Source: Bradyrhizobium sp. CB1717
Lineage (GTDB): Bacteria; Pseudomonadota; Alphaproteobacteria; Rhizobiales; Xanthobacteraceae
DNA: 64,000 bases
Direction: 5' to 3'
Assembly: GCF_029714325.1 (NCBI RefSeq)
Contig: NZ_CP121666.1
Coordinates: 7,471,001-7,535,000 of the forward strand
Under the pieces are notes generated by a model, which saw only the letters and a list, made by a program, of their open reading frames with translations, searched no databases and was not told the DNA's origin. The translations under genes were made by a program, and so were the position numbers. Numbering within the stretch: the stretch's first letter is position 1; each line of letters starts with the position of its first letter. This document shows positions 48,340-56,304 of this stretch, one piece after another.

Positions 48340-48714
48340 ATGGTAGCCTTCCCGAGGCTGGCTAGTCGGACGCATCGGCGCTCAACACTGGCTCCCATAA
48401 TATAAGCGAGTGGCTCCACTCGCGGGGCTTGAGGCCGCCAGATTAAGACGGCAGTTTGCCATTCAACCGTCGCTGACAGGATTGGCTGTCGTGGGACAGT
48501 CCTTTGGCAAGTCTTCACGGTCGTTGAGGCGACCGGTGATGACGATGAAACGCAGGTTTGGCTCGCCGTAGCAAGCCCAGCCAAGCGCTGACGCTGGTCC
48601 TCTCCGCCGTTCCTGAAGGATGGACTGCGGAAGTATTGAGTGTCGACCTGACACCAAGCAGCAGCGCACGTTTGAGGAGCTTAACCTGGAACCCGGGGAT
48701 ATTCTGGACAAGGC
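48340..48714. other. No gene recognised
   Basis: Fragments such as FEELNLEPGDILDKA (plus) and CYGEPNLRFIVITGRLND (minus) look like pieces of coding DNA but neither forms a convincing gene. Confidence 0.4.
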
Positions 48715-48960
48715 CTAAGAAGGCTTCCACCTTTCGCTTTCAGCCTTGTTCGCGGCCTTGAGCCGGTCTCTAATGTAGTCCGAGATTTCGCCAATCTCAG
48801 CCTGCAAATCCGCTTCTGAAATATCCTGCCCCTTGGCAGCCTCGACTAGACGCCGCGAGAGTTCCGCCACATCCTGCGAGGCGCCGGCAGTTCGATACTG
48901 CTCGACAGCGTGGATACTGTTCTCGGTCCAGAAATCTATAAACTCGCGTGCCTTGCTCAC
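48715..48960 (-). CDS. DUF768-like small protein
   Basis: 81 residues, acidic and helical (AREFIDFWTENSIHAVEQY, LSRRLVEAAKGQDISEADL, EISDYIRDRL). The layout of an N-terminal IDFW segment, a central helix and an EEIG-type end resembles rhizobial DUF768 proteins. No known function. Isolated among decayed DNA. Confidence 0.6.
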   Translation of the reverse strand: MSKAREFIDFWTENSIHAVEQYRTAGASQDVAELSRRLVEAAKGQDISEADLQAEIGEISDYIRDRLKAANKAESERWKPS

Positions 48961-49072
48961 CGTATCCCCTTACGCGGTCCTTAGAGCGTTAGCGCTGGGC
49001 GGCAAATAGGCAAGAAAAACGCCCCCGTCGGCACTTTTGTGTCGGCCCGTTTTCTCGTTAATCCGCTTCCGG

Positions 49073-49270
49073 CTATTCAGCCGCCTGCGCGAACATCCCG
49101 TCAGCCGACGCAGCCAGCGGCAGGCGTGCGGCGTCCTCCCGGAGGCTCTCACAGCTACGATCAAGCCACTCAGGCTCATAGGGCAACTCATCATTCAGCA
49201 CCAGGACCTTCCGGCTCAGTTCGCGCCAGTCTGCGCGGGCGCATCGAGCACCCTTTCGGCGATCCCGCAC
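49073..49270 (-). CDS. Small hypothetical protein, possibly second half of a frameshifted gene
   Basis: 65 residues; the convincing part is WRELSRKVLVLNDELPYEPE onward. It overlaps the end of the next upstream small ORF by 55 bp in another frame, and the two together would read as one 110-residue protein. Either two coupled genes or one frameshifted gene. Confidence 0.4.
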   Translation of the reverse strand: MRDRRKGARCARADWRELSRKVLVLNDELPYEPEWLDRSCESLREDAARLPLAASADGMFAQAAE

Positions 49271-49392
49271 GCTGTGTGCGTCATCTCTTCAACGACGGCG
49301 TCGGGAAGCAGGCCACGGGCCAGGTTTCGCACCTTTTCGTGGGTGGAAAGATATTGGGAGAGCGTGGTGGGGCGTTCGGCGGTCTGCGGCAT
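49216..49392 (-). CDS. Small hypothetical protein
   Basis: 58 residues (MPQTAERPTTLSQYLSTHEK, then VRNLARGLLPDAVVEEMTH). Helical and soluble. A repeat-rich palindromic sequence lies directly upstream of its ATG. Function unknown; possibly the N-terminal part of the product continued at 49073-49270. Confidence 0.45.
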   Translation of the reverse strand: MPQTAERPTTLSQYLSTHEKVRNLARGLLPDAVVEEMTHTACGIAERVLDAPAQTGAN

Positions 49393-49394
49393 TC

Positions 49395-49431
49395 AGCGAT
49401 ATAGCGATTTTCGATATCGCTAGCGATAGCG
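49395..49431. promoter_or_regulatory. Palindromic, iterated operator-like sequence
   Basis: It contains a 14-bp perfect palindrome TATCGCTAGCGATA (49415-49428) flanked by further AGCGATA and CGATATCG units. It abuts the start of the small gene at 49392. This arrangement is common for autoregulated small operons such as toxin-antitoxin loci. Confidence 0.4.
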
Positions 49432-49474
49432 GGCATCAATGCAAGCGGCAACCGCTAGGACTAGCTAGATTTGA

Positions 49475-49768
49475 TCAAACCATTATAATCAGAGGTGGTC
49501 ACAACAGCAATTGGCCGATGCGTCCAAAGTCGGCAACGCGACGATCAGAAATTTCGAGGGCAGTAAATCCACCCCGCAGCACGCTACCCTTGATGTGCTG
49601 AAGCGCGCCCTCGAATCTGCAGGCGTCATCTTCCTCAACGACGGCCAATCTATCGTCGGTGGGCCAGGTGTGAGGTTGGCCAACGCAGAGCGCCATATTG
49701 ACTGGCGAAATCTGCCGAGCCGAACATTTCACCCTCCTCGTCTGGCTGTAGGCGCCCGGCGCGAATGA
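49475..49768 (+). pseudogene. XRE-type helix-turn-helix protein, 5'-truncated
   Basis: The frame from 49475 reads WSQQQLADASKVGNATIRNF, then LKRALESAGVIFLNDGQSIV and GGPGVRL, the second half of a small Cro/CI-type HTH protein common in rhizobia. The first helices and a normal start codon are missing (TGA at 49472). Confidence 0.6.
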
Positions 49769-50233
49769 TCGGGAAGTAGTAGCGTTGCATAGGAGAGCTT
49801 TCCACCGCGACGGTCATGCGCTCATATCAGAGCGGGACGCACCTATGCGCGGTTGGCAACTGCCGTTTTCTTGCGTGCTTGGACTGCACCTCAAAGCGCG
49901 AACGAGTATCCTACCGCCGCTGCAGGGAGTATGACGTAGATTTGCAACGCGCTGCGATTTTGAGCGGTGCGTGATGCTGCTCTACATTCACTCGGTCATG
50001 ATGATCGAGTCGTGGCTCGATTTCTGGCTTACCGCAGCCCAACTCTCGCCCCGGCATGCTACCTGCGCTGGGGCACCTCATTCGGGGACGACTTGGAGTC
50101 CTGGCAGACTGTCGGTCGTGATTGAAGCAAGACAGTCCGCCAGCCTTTCGCCAGCTATCGCGAGCGCACCCAGTGCCTTTATGACTAACCCGCACACCGG
50201 GAGCAGTGCGGGCGCGGCGCGCTGGCGAAAGTC
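49769..50233. other. No gene recognised
   Basis: Short frames on both strands lack recognisable similarity or ribosome binding sites. Confidence 0.4.
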
Positions 50234-50518
50234 TCACAGGCATCCCACCCGAACCGGTTGGCACTCACGCGGCGCCCCTAGAAGAGCGCGTATGCGTGCA
50301 GTGATCTTCTGTGCCTCCTTCGACCCGAGATTGGGTTTCACGTAATCGAGTATGTCCCCCATTGCCTGAGCCTCAGCGGCCTTAGATGTCGCGACTTGGC
50401 GATCTGATGGGCTCAGAGACGGATCGACCGCGTGGGCCTGATTGGCCGCACGCTTGCGACCGCAGGGACGTGATGTGCCGCTCGAATACGTGCATCCGTT
50501 AGCCCGTACTGCGCCCAT
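50234..50518 (-). CDS. Hypothetical small protein
   Basis: 94 residues at most; the credible part is SPSDRQVATSKAAEAQAMGD and ILDYVKPNLGSKEAQKITAR. The first 50 residues are Cys/Arg/Gly-rich and the real start may be ATG 50362. Family not recognised. Confidence 0.35.
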   Translation of the reverse strand: MGAVRANGCTYSSGTSRPCGRKRAANQAHAVDPSLSPSDRQVATSKAAEAQAMGDILDYVKPNLGSKEAQKITARIRALLGAPRECQPVRVGCL

Positions 50519-50538
50519 GGATTTGAGCCGCTAACTTC

Positions 50539-50576
50539 GGTGGCCAGCCCGTCCTCGAAGAGTGAGGCTGGCCACC
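50539..50576. repeat. Hairpin with 11-bp stem
   Basis: GGTGGCCAGCC (50539-50549) pairs with GGCTGGCCACC (50566-50576), followed by TTTG. It could be a terminator of the small minus- or plus-strand transcripts, but the T run is short. It belongs to a repeated segment also present near 51182-51265. Confidence 0.5.
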
Positions 50577-50580
50577 TTTG

Positions 50581-50630
50581 CTCCCGAGAGGCTCAATTTC
50601 CCAAGGGGTGCGATCAAGGAGTATCGCTGA
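50581..50630 (+). repeat. Copy 1 of a small repeated coding fragment
   Basis: GCTCCCGAGAGGCTCAATTT and CCCAAGGGG encode APERLNFPRGAIKEYR before a stop. A related copy at 51237-51352 continues further. Fragment of an unknown small protein gene. Confidence 0.45.
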
Positions 50631-50727
50631 GAAGGACTGGAAGCACCTACCTGAATTGGCAGCCGGTCGAATTGACTGCTCCGGTCTAAGCTAGTGCCTC
50701 AGGCTTGCAGATTTGGGAGAGACTCAA

Positions 50728-51018
50728 ATGGCCAAACGCGCACGCATTCGTTACGCCAACAAGACGGACAGAAAGAATCCTCACGAAAGAATAACACATG
50801 TCGGCGGAGTAAACCCCGATGGAAAGCCGTGGAAGCGGTCCATCGACCAGGTTGTCAAAGATATCGAGAGCGCCGAATGGGAGTTCTATGTCGAAGAAAA
50901 TGGACGCAGGGTTGGTGTGGTTGGAGCCACGCACAACGGGCACAAGTACATCAAGACAACGGCCGACGACATTCAACCAGACAATGTTCTCCCGCTCCTA
51001 GCCGAGTGCCCCGAATGA
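50728..51018 (+). CDS. DUF3892 family protein
   Basis: 96 residues from ATG 50728 with GGGAGAG upstream. RYANKTDRKNPHERITHVGG, then AEWEFYVEENGRRVGVVGA and HNGHKYIKT are characteristic of DUF3892, a small, widespread family of unknown function. Intact. Two hairpin repeats begin 20 bp after its stop. Confidence 0.85.
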   Translation: MAKRARIRYANKTDRKNPHERITHVGGVNPDGKPWKRSIDQVVKDIESAEWEFYVEENGRRVGVVGATHNGHKYIKTTADDIQPDNVLPLLAECPE

Positions 51019-51038
51019 TCTCAATCTCAGTGACCGTA

Positions 51039-51111
51039 GGCAGCGCGGGCGCGACTCGGCGCCGGTCAGCTGGGAGGGATCGGACGCTGTCCCCACCACG
51101 CCCGCGCTGCC
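51039..51111. repeat. Hairpin repeat, type 1 (copy A)
   Basis: A 13-bp perfect stem, GGCAGCGCGGGCG with CGCCCGCGCTGCC, encloses conserved ACTCGG on the left and GCTGTCCCC on the right. The same pattern occurs at 57540-57612. Confidence 0.65.
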
Positions 51112-51114
51112 AGT

Positions 51115-51192
51115 GAAGTTAGCGGCAACGTGACTCGGCGGGCTTGAAAGTGGACCGATGAGCGGCTGTCTCTGCCACGCACCGTTAACTTC
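51115..51192. repeat. Hairpin repeat, type 2 (copy B)
   Basis: GAAGTTAGCGGCAACGTG pairs with CACGCACCGTTAACTTC with a few mismatches; the same internal ACTCGG and GCTGTCTCTGCC blocks are present. It follows copy A by 3 bp. Related copies are at 57359-57428 and 57617-57692. Confidence 0.65.
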
Positions 51193-51236
51193 AACACGGC
51201 CAGCGTTCCGTCTGGTAGCAAAGCTGACCGCGCTCG

Positions 51237-51352
51237 CTCCCGAGAGGCTTAAATTCCCAAGGGGCCACCAAAGCAAAATCGTCGAAAAATTACCGGAGGG
51301 CACCTACCCGCACCAGTGGGTTGCCGCCTTCCCGGCGTGCCTGTCATATTAA
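51237..51352 (+). repeat. Copy 2 of the small repeated coding fragment
   Basis: It encodes APERLKFPRGHQSKIVEKLP and EGTYPHQWVAAF before a stop. Similar at protein level to 50581-50630, which argues it was once coding on the plus strand. No start codon of its own is convincing. Confidence 0.45.
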
Positions 51353-51360
51353 AACCCTTG

Positions 51361-51470
51361 GCCTGCAACTGTTCGAGCTGGCTCCGCTCATAGGAGTAAC
51401 CGCCGTGCCTAGGACGGAAGTGGCAGCGGCAATCCAAGCATTCACGGACTACCTCCGTAGGCCAAGCCAT
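51361..51470 (-). CDS. Possible small Cys-containing protein
   Basis: The first ~45 residues of a minus-strand frame (VVRECLDCRCHFRPRHGGYS, YERSQLEQLQAKGFN) look protein-like, with a CxxCxC cluster. The frame continues to 51249 over the repeat, which is probably not coding in this direction. Low certainty. Confidence 0.3.
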
Positions 51471-51567
51471 ACACCGGCAGAAGACACGTAGGGGCCACAG
51501 CGAACTGAAGAACAGCTGGCCGATTGGCGATCCCGGGCTGAAGTTATCGGCTCAGAAATGGACGCGG

Positions 51568-51903
51568 TTGGCGTATAATTCCCGTGGCGTTGCGGGAACA
51601 TCTGTCCCCATCTCGCGGATTGCCCTCTTTCGACCTTATACGAATTCGAGGCGCTCAGAGGTACGAGCCCGTCACCGGCGAAAGCCGGGGGCTGGCGCGC
51701 CCGATGTTGAACTGACGCCCGATATGATCGACGCGGGCGTCGGTGTGCTATGGGAAACTGGCGCCGTCGAGAACCCTTGCGTTCTTGCTGATCGTGACGC
51801 GGTTACGCGGGTCTACCTCGCGATGCTCTCGCAATCGCCGTCATGGCGTCGATTAGGTTGGTCAGTTTCTGCCAGACGCGTAACCTTGGTAATGAACTCA
51901 TAA
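51568..51903 (+). CDS. Hypothetical small protein
   Basis: Up to 111 residues; only the section VELTPDMIDAGVGVLWETGA and DRDAVTRVYLAMLSQSP resembles a small rhizobial protein. The N-terminal half may be non-coding. Its end overlaps the minus-strand pseudogene at 51813. Confidence 0.4.
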   Translation: MAYNSRGVAGTSVPISRIALFRPYTNSRRSEVRARHRRKPGAGAPDVELTPDMIDAGVGVLWETGAVENPCVLADRDAVTRVYLAMLSQSPSWRRLGWSVSARRVTLVMNS

Positions 51904-52345
51904 ACCTCGTCTGTGGACATCTGCCCTTGCTTTACTGATTTTGTTCGAGAGTCCCACCGAGACGGGGTTAGTTTCCCGTATGCGATGCCGCTCCTAGTGC
52001 GGAGTGGTGAGCAAATCGATCTCTGTCGTCCTTGATCGCGCGGATTCCTGAGCTGATCTTTGTCCATTGCGGCGCTAGGGCGCCATAAATCTCATCTTCG
52101 GCAAACAGTTGGTCTATAATCGAGAGCCAGGTTTGGAAGTTGATGATGGAATACAAGATTAGGCCAACTTTGCGTTTGTTGACGCCCAGCAGTGTGGCTG
52201 CAACCGTGACCAAGTTTTCTTCTAGTCGAGCGAAGCCAGATAGAGCGATGCCGATAGCGGTGAATATGGCTCTATCCTGTTCTTTCTTCAGGCAAGCTAA
52301 AAGCTGAGGCATCAGCTCAATTTCACAATCCGTTGGCTCTGACAT
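51813..52345 (-). pseudogene. Hypothetical protein gene with a frameshift near 52000
   Basis: From ATG 52345, MSEPTDCEIELMPQLLACLK through DRDRFAHHSAL forms the main part. A single-base shift moves the rest (SGIAYGKLTPSRWDSRTKSV, MSTDEVYEFITKVTRLAETD) into another frame that stops at 51813. Joined, they give a ~175-residue helical protein with an RDRFAHH-type motif. Function unknown. Confidence 0.6.
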
Positions 52346-52463
52346 GTCTAAAAAGCCTCGCGGCGGAAGCGAATACGATGAACAGGAAGCGCAGAAGCGC
52401 TTTGAGGCTGCTTTGCGTGGCGGCCTCTTGCACGCGCCGACGCCGTTGAAGGAAAAGCCGTAG
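52344..52463 (+). CDS. Small basic protein
   Basis: 39 residues: MSKKPRGGSEYDEQEAQKRF, then EAALRGGLLHAPTPLKEKP. Similar short proteins with a KKRGGSEY start are common in Bradyrhizobium as I recall. Its ATG lies inside the CATG shared with the divergent gene at 52345. Function unknown. Confidence 0.55.
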   Translation: MSKKPRGGSEYDEQEAQKRFEAALRGGLLHAPTPLKEKP

Positions 52464-52585
52464 GTGAAGAAGGCCAAGAAGAAGCCCGGCAAAAGCCGGA
52501 CTTCCTGATCGCGAGGCACAATGAGAATTTTCCGTCTGCGCTTGGTGATGCGCTTTGCCAGATTGCTCAGAGTGCCAGTTGAGGT

Positions 52586-52828
52586 TCAAGGGACCTTTTT
52601 CAGCTTGGGGAAAAAGGACCTTAACACCTCAACGTGTTTGACCGCGCCAAAGTAACTAGCAGATTTGTCTTCTGGATCGAACACGAAAACCAAGTCTTCG
52701 CTCGCGCTCAAACCCTTGCAGGCCTTTGCTGCGAATTGATCTGTGTTCAAACGGGATTCGACCAAGAAGAATGAAGTCGGTTCATCCCAGTAGCCAAGAC
52801 CATCGGTTCTGACATTGTCGATGAGCAT
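52586..52828 (-). CDS. Hypothetical protein, probably longer at the 5' end
   Basis: 80 residues from ATG 52828 (MLIDNVRTDGLGYWDEPTSF, ACKGLSASEDLVFVFDPED). The same frame stays open and protein-like upstream (FERGQNGFELQRHFSSRDKT) to a TGA near 52949 without a standard start, so the gene may be truncated or frameshifted at its 5' end. Family not recognised. Confidence 0.5.
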   Translation of the reverse strand: MLIDNVRTDGLGYWDEPTSFFLVESRLNTDQFAAKACKGLSASEDLVFVFDPEDKSASYFGAVKHVEVLRSFFPKLKKVP

Positions 52829-52949
52829 CTGCCGACGCTCCTCGTAAGTCTTACCGTTGATGGTTTTGTCGCGAGACGAAAAGTGACGCTGTAGTTCGAA
52901 GCCATTCTGGCCCCTTTCAAAATGTGGGGCCGACTTGACGTTATGGGCG

Positions 52950-53122
52950 AGTCAGGGGTTATAGTCCTGCTTGGTACCGACCAAAGCCTGCCGTCAGCCC
53001 CTAAGCTGAAATTGGCAGGATCGGGGGTTAGCTCTTGGCGGAGCGCCCCCGACTCGGTTGCAATTTACCAGTGATTCGCGCGAGTGTCTCAACGGTTGCA
53101 CGTTTGTCTACCCCTGTGGATG
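52950..53122. other. No gene recognised
   Basis: Presumably the decayed left end of the IS1595-type element; no matching inverted repeat to the right end near 57090-57120 was found. Confidence 0.35.
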
Positions 53123-53390
53123 CTAACGTGACGATCCGTATTTCCCACGTATCCGCTTGCGGTTACGCTGTGCATATCTCTTGGCGCGCCACTTGAGGAA
53201 GCGCCGTGCCAGCCGCTTGAAGTCGGGTTTAGTGAGACCCCGATACGTCAAACGCTTGCCAGCCGCGCCTTTGACAGCAAGGCCTGCACGTTCCCCGTCC
53301 TCAACGCCAGTCGCGGAGCGGTTTGAATATCGGAAGTCGAATTCTGCAAGATAGCGATGCAGGTGCTTCTCGCTGCAATGTTGATAGACG
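53123..53390 (-). pseudogene. IS1595-type transposase, C-terminal part
   Basis: The minus frame reads VYQHCSEKHLHRYLAEFDFR, YSNRSATGVEDGERA and GKRLTYRGL to a stop at 53123, the normal C-terminus of ISXO2/IS1595 transposases. It continues the frame broken at 56305 by the IS66 insertion; 53383-53390 is the left copy of the 8-bp duplication GATAGACG. Confidence 0.85.
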
Positions 53391-53473
53391 GTAAGCGGCG
53401 TGTCTCCCGCACCTTGTTCGGCGTGAGCTGATCGGCAACATGCGAGCCGTCATTTACAGTTAGGTTCGCATAT

Positions 53474-53872
53474 ATGGTTGACGATATGGTTGACGCTTCG
53501 GAGCCACGGGGCCGGGTGGATATCCAGGTCGGAGCGGGGCGTCGGCGGCGGTGGAGCGACGCGGTCAAGGGGCGGATCGTGGCAGAGTCGTATGCGCCGG
53601 GCGCTGTTGCGTCCGAGGTGGCGCGCCGGCACGGCCTCGCGCCGCAACATCTCTTCGTTTGGCGCAAGGCCGCGCGTGCCGGTGTGCTGAGCTTGCCGGC
53701 GGAGGATGGGCCATTCTTTGTTCCGGTGGTATCGGAGCTGCACCCCGCCGCTGGGACGACCGCGGAAGCGGCAAGGCGGAACGCAACAACGATCAGCATC
53801 GAGATTGGTGATGCGGTGGTTCGGGCAGCGGCCGGGGTCGATCCGGGGTGCGCGATGTGCTGCGGGCCGTGA
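53474..53872 (+). CDS. tnpA: IS66 accessory protein TnpA
   Basis: 132 residues. HTH of the transposase-8 type: RRRRWSDAVKGRIVAESYAP, VARRHGLAPQHLFVWRKAAR. An ATG four codons in is an alternative start. Needed with TnpB for IS66 transposition. Confidence 0.88.
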   Translation: MVDDMVDASEPRGRVDIQVGAGRRRRWSDAVKGRIVAESYAPGAVASEVARRHGLAPQHLFVWRKAARAGVLSLPAEDGPFFVPVVSELHPAAGTTAEAARRNATTISIEIGDAVVRAAAGVDPGCAMCCGP

Positions 53873-53882
53873 GGGCGACGAC

Positions 53883-54236
53883 ATGATCGCGGCTTCGGCG
53901 GGCGTACGGATCATGATCGCGACGCGGCCGGTGGACTTCCGTAAAGGTGCGGATGGTCTGGCCGCGCTGGTGCGCGAGCAACTCCATGATGATCCATTCG
54001 CGGGAACGATTTTCGTCTTCCGTTCAAAGCGCGCGGATCGTTTGAAGATTTTTGCCTGGGACGGGTCCGGGCTCGTGCTGCTGTGGAAGCGGCTGGAGCA
54101 TAGCTCGTTCCGCTGGCCACCGATCAGCGATGGCGTGATGCGTTTGTCTGCCTCACAGCTCGCCGCGCTGATGGACGGCCTGGACTGGTCGCGCCTGCAT
54201 GCCCGCGACATTGCTCAGCCGACCGCAACGTCATAA
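53883..54236 (+). CDS. tnpB: IS66 accessory protein TnpB
   Basis: 117 residues from ATG 53883. The family core is intact: VDFRKGADGLAALVREQL, FRSKRADRLKIFAWDGSGL, LLWKRLEHSSFRWP. Confidence 0.9.
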   Translation: MIAASAGVRIMIATRPVDFRKGADGLAALVREQLHDDPFAGTIFVFRSKRADRLKIFAWDGSGLVLLWKRLEHSSFRWPPISDGVMRLSASQLAALMDGLDWSRLHARDIAQPTATS

Positions 54237-54299
54237 ACCCTTTGACCAATTGAATCACGTCGGCTGCAATATTCCACAACGGCCCACGAATCAGCTTGA

Positions 54300-55955
54300 G
54301 TGCCGGGCGTGAGCGAGACCACGGATCAGCTTCCGACCGATATTGAGGCGCTGCAGGCGCTGGTTGCCGCGGCATGCGCGGAGCGCGACGCTGCGATCGC
54401 AAAGTGCGACGCTGCGATCGCAAAGTGCGACGCTGCGATCGCAAAGTGCGACGCTGCGATCGCCGAACGCGACCAGGCGCTGTCGCAAATGGATCGCCTT
54501 CAGCATCTCTTGCGCCAGCTGCAACGCGCGCAGTTCGGTCGCCGCTCGGAGAAGCTCGATCCTGAGCAGTTGCAGCTGGCGATCGAAGACATCGAGCAGG
54601 CCATTGCCAGCGACGAGGCGGCTCAGGACCGGAAGGACACGGCAGGCGCACGCCAGCGCGCTGAACGGCGTCGCGCCAGCCGTGGTGCGCTTCCGGCCCA
54701 TCTGCCGCATATCGACGTCACGATTGCCCCGGAAGTGACCTGCTGCCCGTGCTGCCGCGCGCCTCTGCATGTGATCGGTGAGGAGACCTCACGGCGGCTC
54801 GACGTCGTCCCGGCGCAGTTCCGCGTGATCGTCACCCACCGTCCCAAATACGCCTGTCGGGCCTGCACGGATGGCGTGGTTCAGGCGCCGGCGCCGGAGC
54901 GGCTGATCAAGGGCGGCTTGCCGACCGAGGCGATGGTCGCCCATGTGCTGGTCGCCAAATATGCCTGGCACCTGCCGCTCTATCGGCAGGCTCAGATGCT
55001 GCTGGCGCAGGGCATCGACATCAAGCGCTCGGTTCTGGCGTTCTGGGTCGGCTATGCGGCCGCGGAGCTTCGTCCGCTCTGGCTCAGGCTGCGCGAGACC
55101 ATTCTGACCGCGCGCAACATCGCGGTCGACGAGACCACAGCGCCAGTGCTCGATCCCGGCCGCGGCCGCACCAAGAAGGGCTTCTTCTGGGCCATCGCAC
55201 GCGACGATCGGCCGTGGGGCGGAGCCGATCCGCCGGCAGTGGCCTACACTTACGCGCCCGGTCGCGGCGCCGTCCACGCGCTGAAGCTGCTCGACGGTTA
55301 TCGCGGCATCGTGCAATGCGACGGCTATACCGTCTACAAGACCATTGCCAACACCGCGCCTGACGCGGCGATCACGCTCGCCTTCTGCTGGGCTCATCTG
55401 CGGCGGCGCTTCTTCGACGTTGTCCAGGACGGTCCTGCCCCGATCGCCAGTGAAGCTCTCGAGCGTATCGCCGCTCTCTATGCCGTCGAGAAGACGATCA
55501 GGGGCCGCAGCGCCGATGAGCGCCGTGCCGTCCGCCAGGAGCGCAGCAAGCCGCAGGTCGCGGCGCTCAAGGCCTGGTTCGAGCAGCAACTCACCCGCGT
55601 CTCGGGCAAAGCGACAATCGCCGAGCACATCCGTTACGCTTTGAACCACTGGGGTGGCCTGACGCGATTCCTCGACGACGGCCGCATCGAGCTCGACACA
55701 AATATTGTCGAGCGGAGCATCCGTCCTCTTGTCCTTAATCGCAAGAATGCGCTGTTCGCTGGGCATGATGAGGGCGCGGAGAACTGGGCCTGCATCGCTT
55801 CGCTGATCGAGACCTGCAAGCTCTGCGGCGTCGAGCCGCAGGCCTATCTGACCGACGTCCTCACCAGACTCGTCAACCTCTGGCCGGCCTCGCGTCTGGA
55901 CGAACTCATGCCCTGGGCGTGGAGCGCCGAGCAAGCTAACAGCCTCACCGCTTGA
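54300..55955 (+). CDS. tnpC: IS66 DDE transposase TnpC
   Basis: 551 residues. An N-terminal coiled-coil contains three and a half tandem heptads, followed by LRQLQRAQFGRRSEKLDPEQ, a zinc-ribbon (CCPCCRAPL, KYACRACTDG) and the DDE core (AVDETTAPVL, VQCDGYTVYK, DTNIVERSIRPLVLNRKNAL). Full length, so the element may be active or recently active. Confidence 0.92.
   Translation: MPGVSETTDQLPTDIEALQALVAAACAERDAAIAKCDAAIAKCDAAIAKCDAAIAERDQALSQMDRLQHLLRQLQRAQFGRRSEKLDPEQLQLAIEDIEQAIASDEAAQDRKDTAGARQRAERRRASRGALPAHLPHIDVTIAPEVTCCPCCRAPLHVIGEETSRRLDVVPAQFRVIVTHRPKYACRACTDGVVQAPAPERLIKGGLPTEAMVAHVLVAKYAWHLPLYRQAQMLLAQGIDIKRSVLAFWVGYAAAELRPLWLRLRETILTARNIAVDETTAPVLDPGRGRTKKGFFWAIARDDRPWGGADPPAVAYTYAPGRGAVHALKLLDGYRGIVQCDGYTVYKTIANTAPDAAITLAFCWAHLRRRFFDVVQDGPAPIASEALERIAALYAVEKTIRGRSADERRAVRQERSKPQVAALKAWFEQQLTRVSGKATIAEHIRYALNHWGGLTRFLDDGRIELDTNIVERSIRPLVLNRKNALFAGHDEGAENWACIASLIETCKLCGVEPQAYLTDVLTRLVNLWPASRLDELMPWAWSAEQANSLTA
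54387..54470 (+). repeat. 21-bp tandem repeat inside tnpC
   Basis: GACGCTGCGATCGCAAAGTG plus C repeats exactly at 54387, 54408 and 54429, and in altered form at 54450. Each unit encodes DAAIAKC, one coiled-coil heptad. Confidence 0.85.
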
Positions 55956-56213
55956 TGAACTCGCTTCCTGGATCGCGACCGATCCAGCCGGCTCCATCGC
56001 CACCGGCTCTGTGCCTTCCGGCATCTTCAACAACCCGTCGCGCACCGCCTTGCGCCAGGCCGACAAATGCTGCGGCGACAGATCATGGCGCCGCGCGACG
56101 TCCGAGACGATCGCGCCCGGCACAAAGGATTCCGAGACAATCCGTCTCTTGACCTCGTCGCTCCAGCGCCGCTGGACCCGTAGCTGCGATGCGTCGAAAA
56201 CACGCTCGATCAT
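55956..56213 (-). pseudogene. Second IS66 tnpA start, inverted and truncated
   Basis: From ATG 56213 the minus strand encodes VQRRWSDEVKRRIVSESFVP, VARRHDLSPQHLSAWRKAV and MPEGTEPVAMEPAGS, a TnpA distinct from the one at 53474. It is cut at the tnpC stop. The long open frame beyond 55956 is antisense to tnpC and not real. Confidence 0.8.
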
Positions 56214-56304
56214 CTATACAAACCGTCCTCTTCAAGACGGAACGCATATTGCCGATCTGCTCAACAGCAACAAGGTGCGGGAAACACGCCGCTTACGATA
56301 GACG

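Larger units (their letters stand above)
53391..56296 (+). mobile_element. IS66-type element with 8-bp target duplication
   Basis: 2,906 bp. It starts GTAAGCGGCGTGTCTCCCGC and ends with the inverse of GTAAGCGGCGTGTTTCCCGC. GATAGACG occurs directly before (53383-53390) and after (56297-56304), the 8-bp duplication expected for IS66. It carries tnpA, tnpB and tnpC. The right end is unusual: it is itself the beginning of a second IS66 (inverted tnpA start), so both ends are left ends. Confidence 0.92.

Noticed and set aside
54789..56213. 474-codon open frame on the minus strand across IS66 tnpC
   Set aside because: Only its first ~85 codons (56213-55956) are a real tnpA start; the rest is antisense to the intact DDE transposase with no protein-like motifs.
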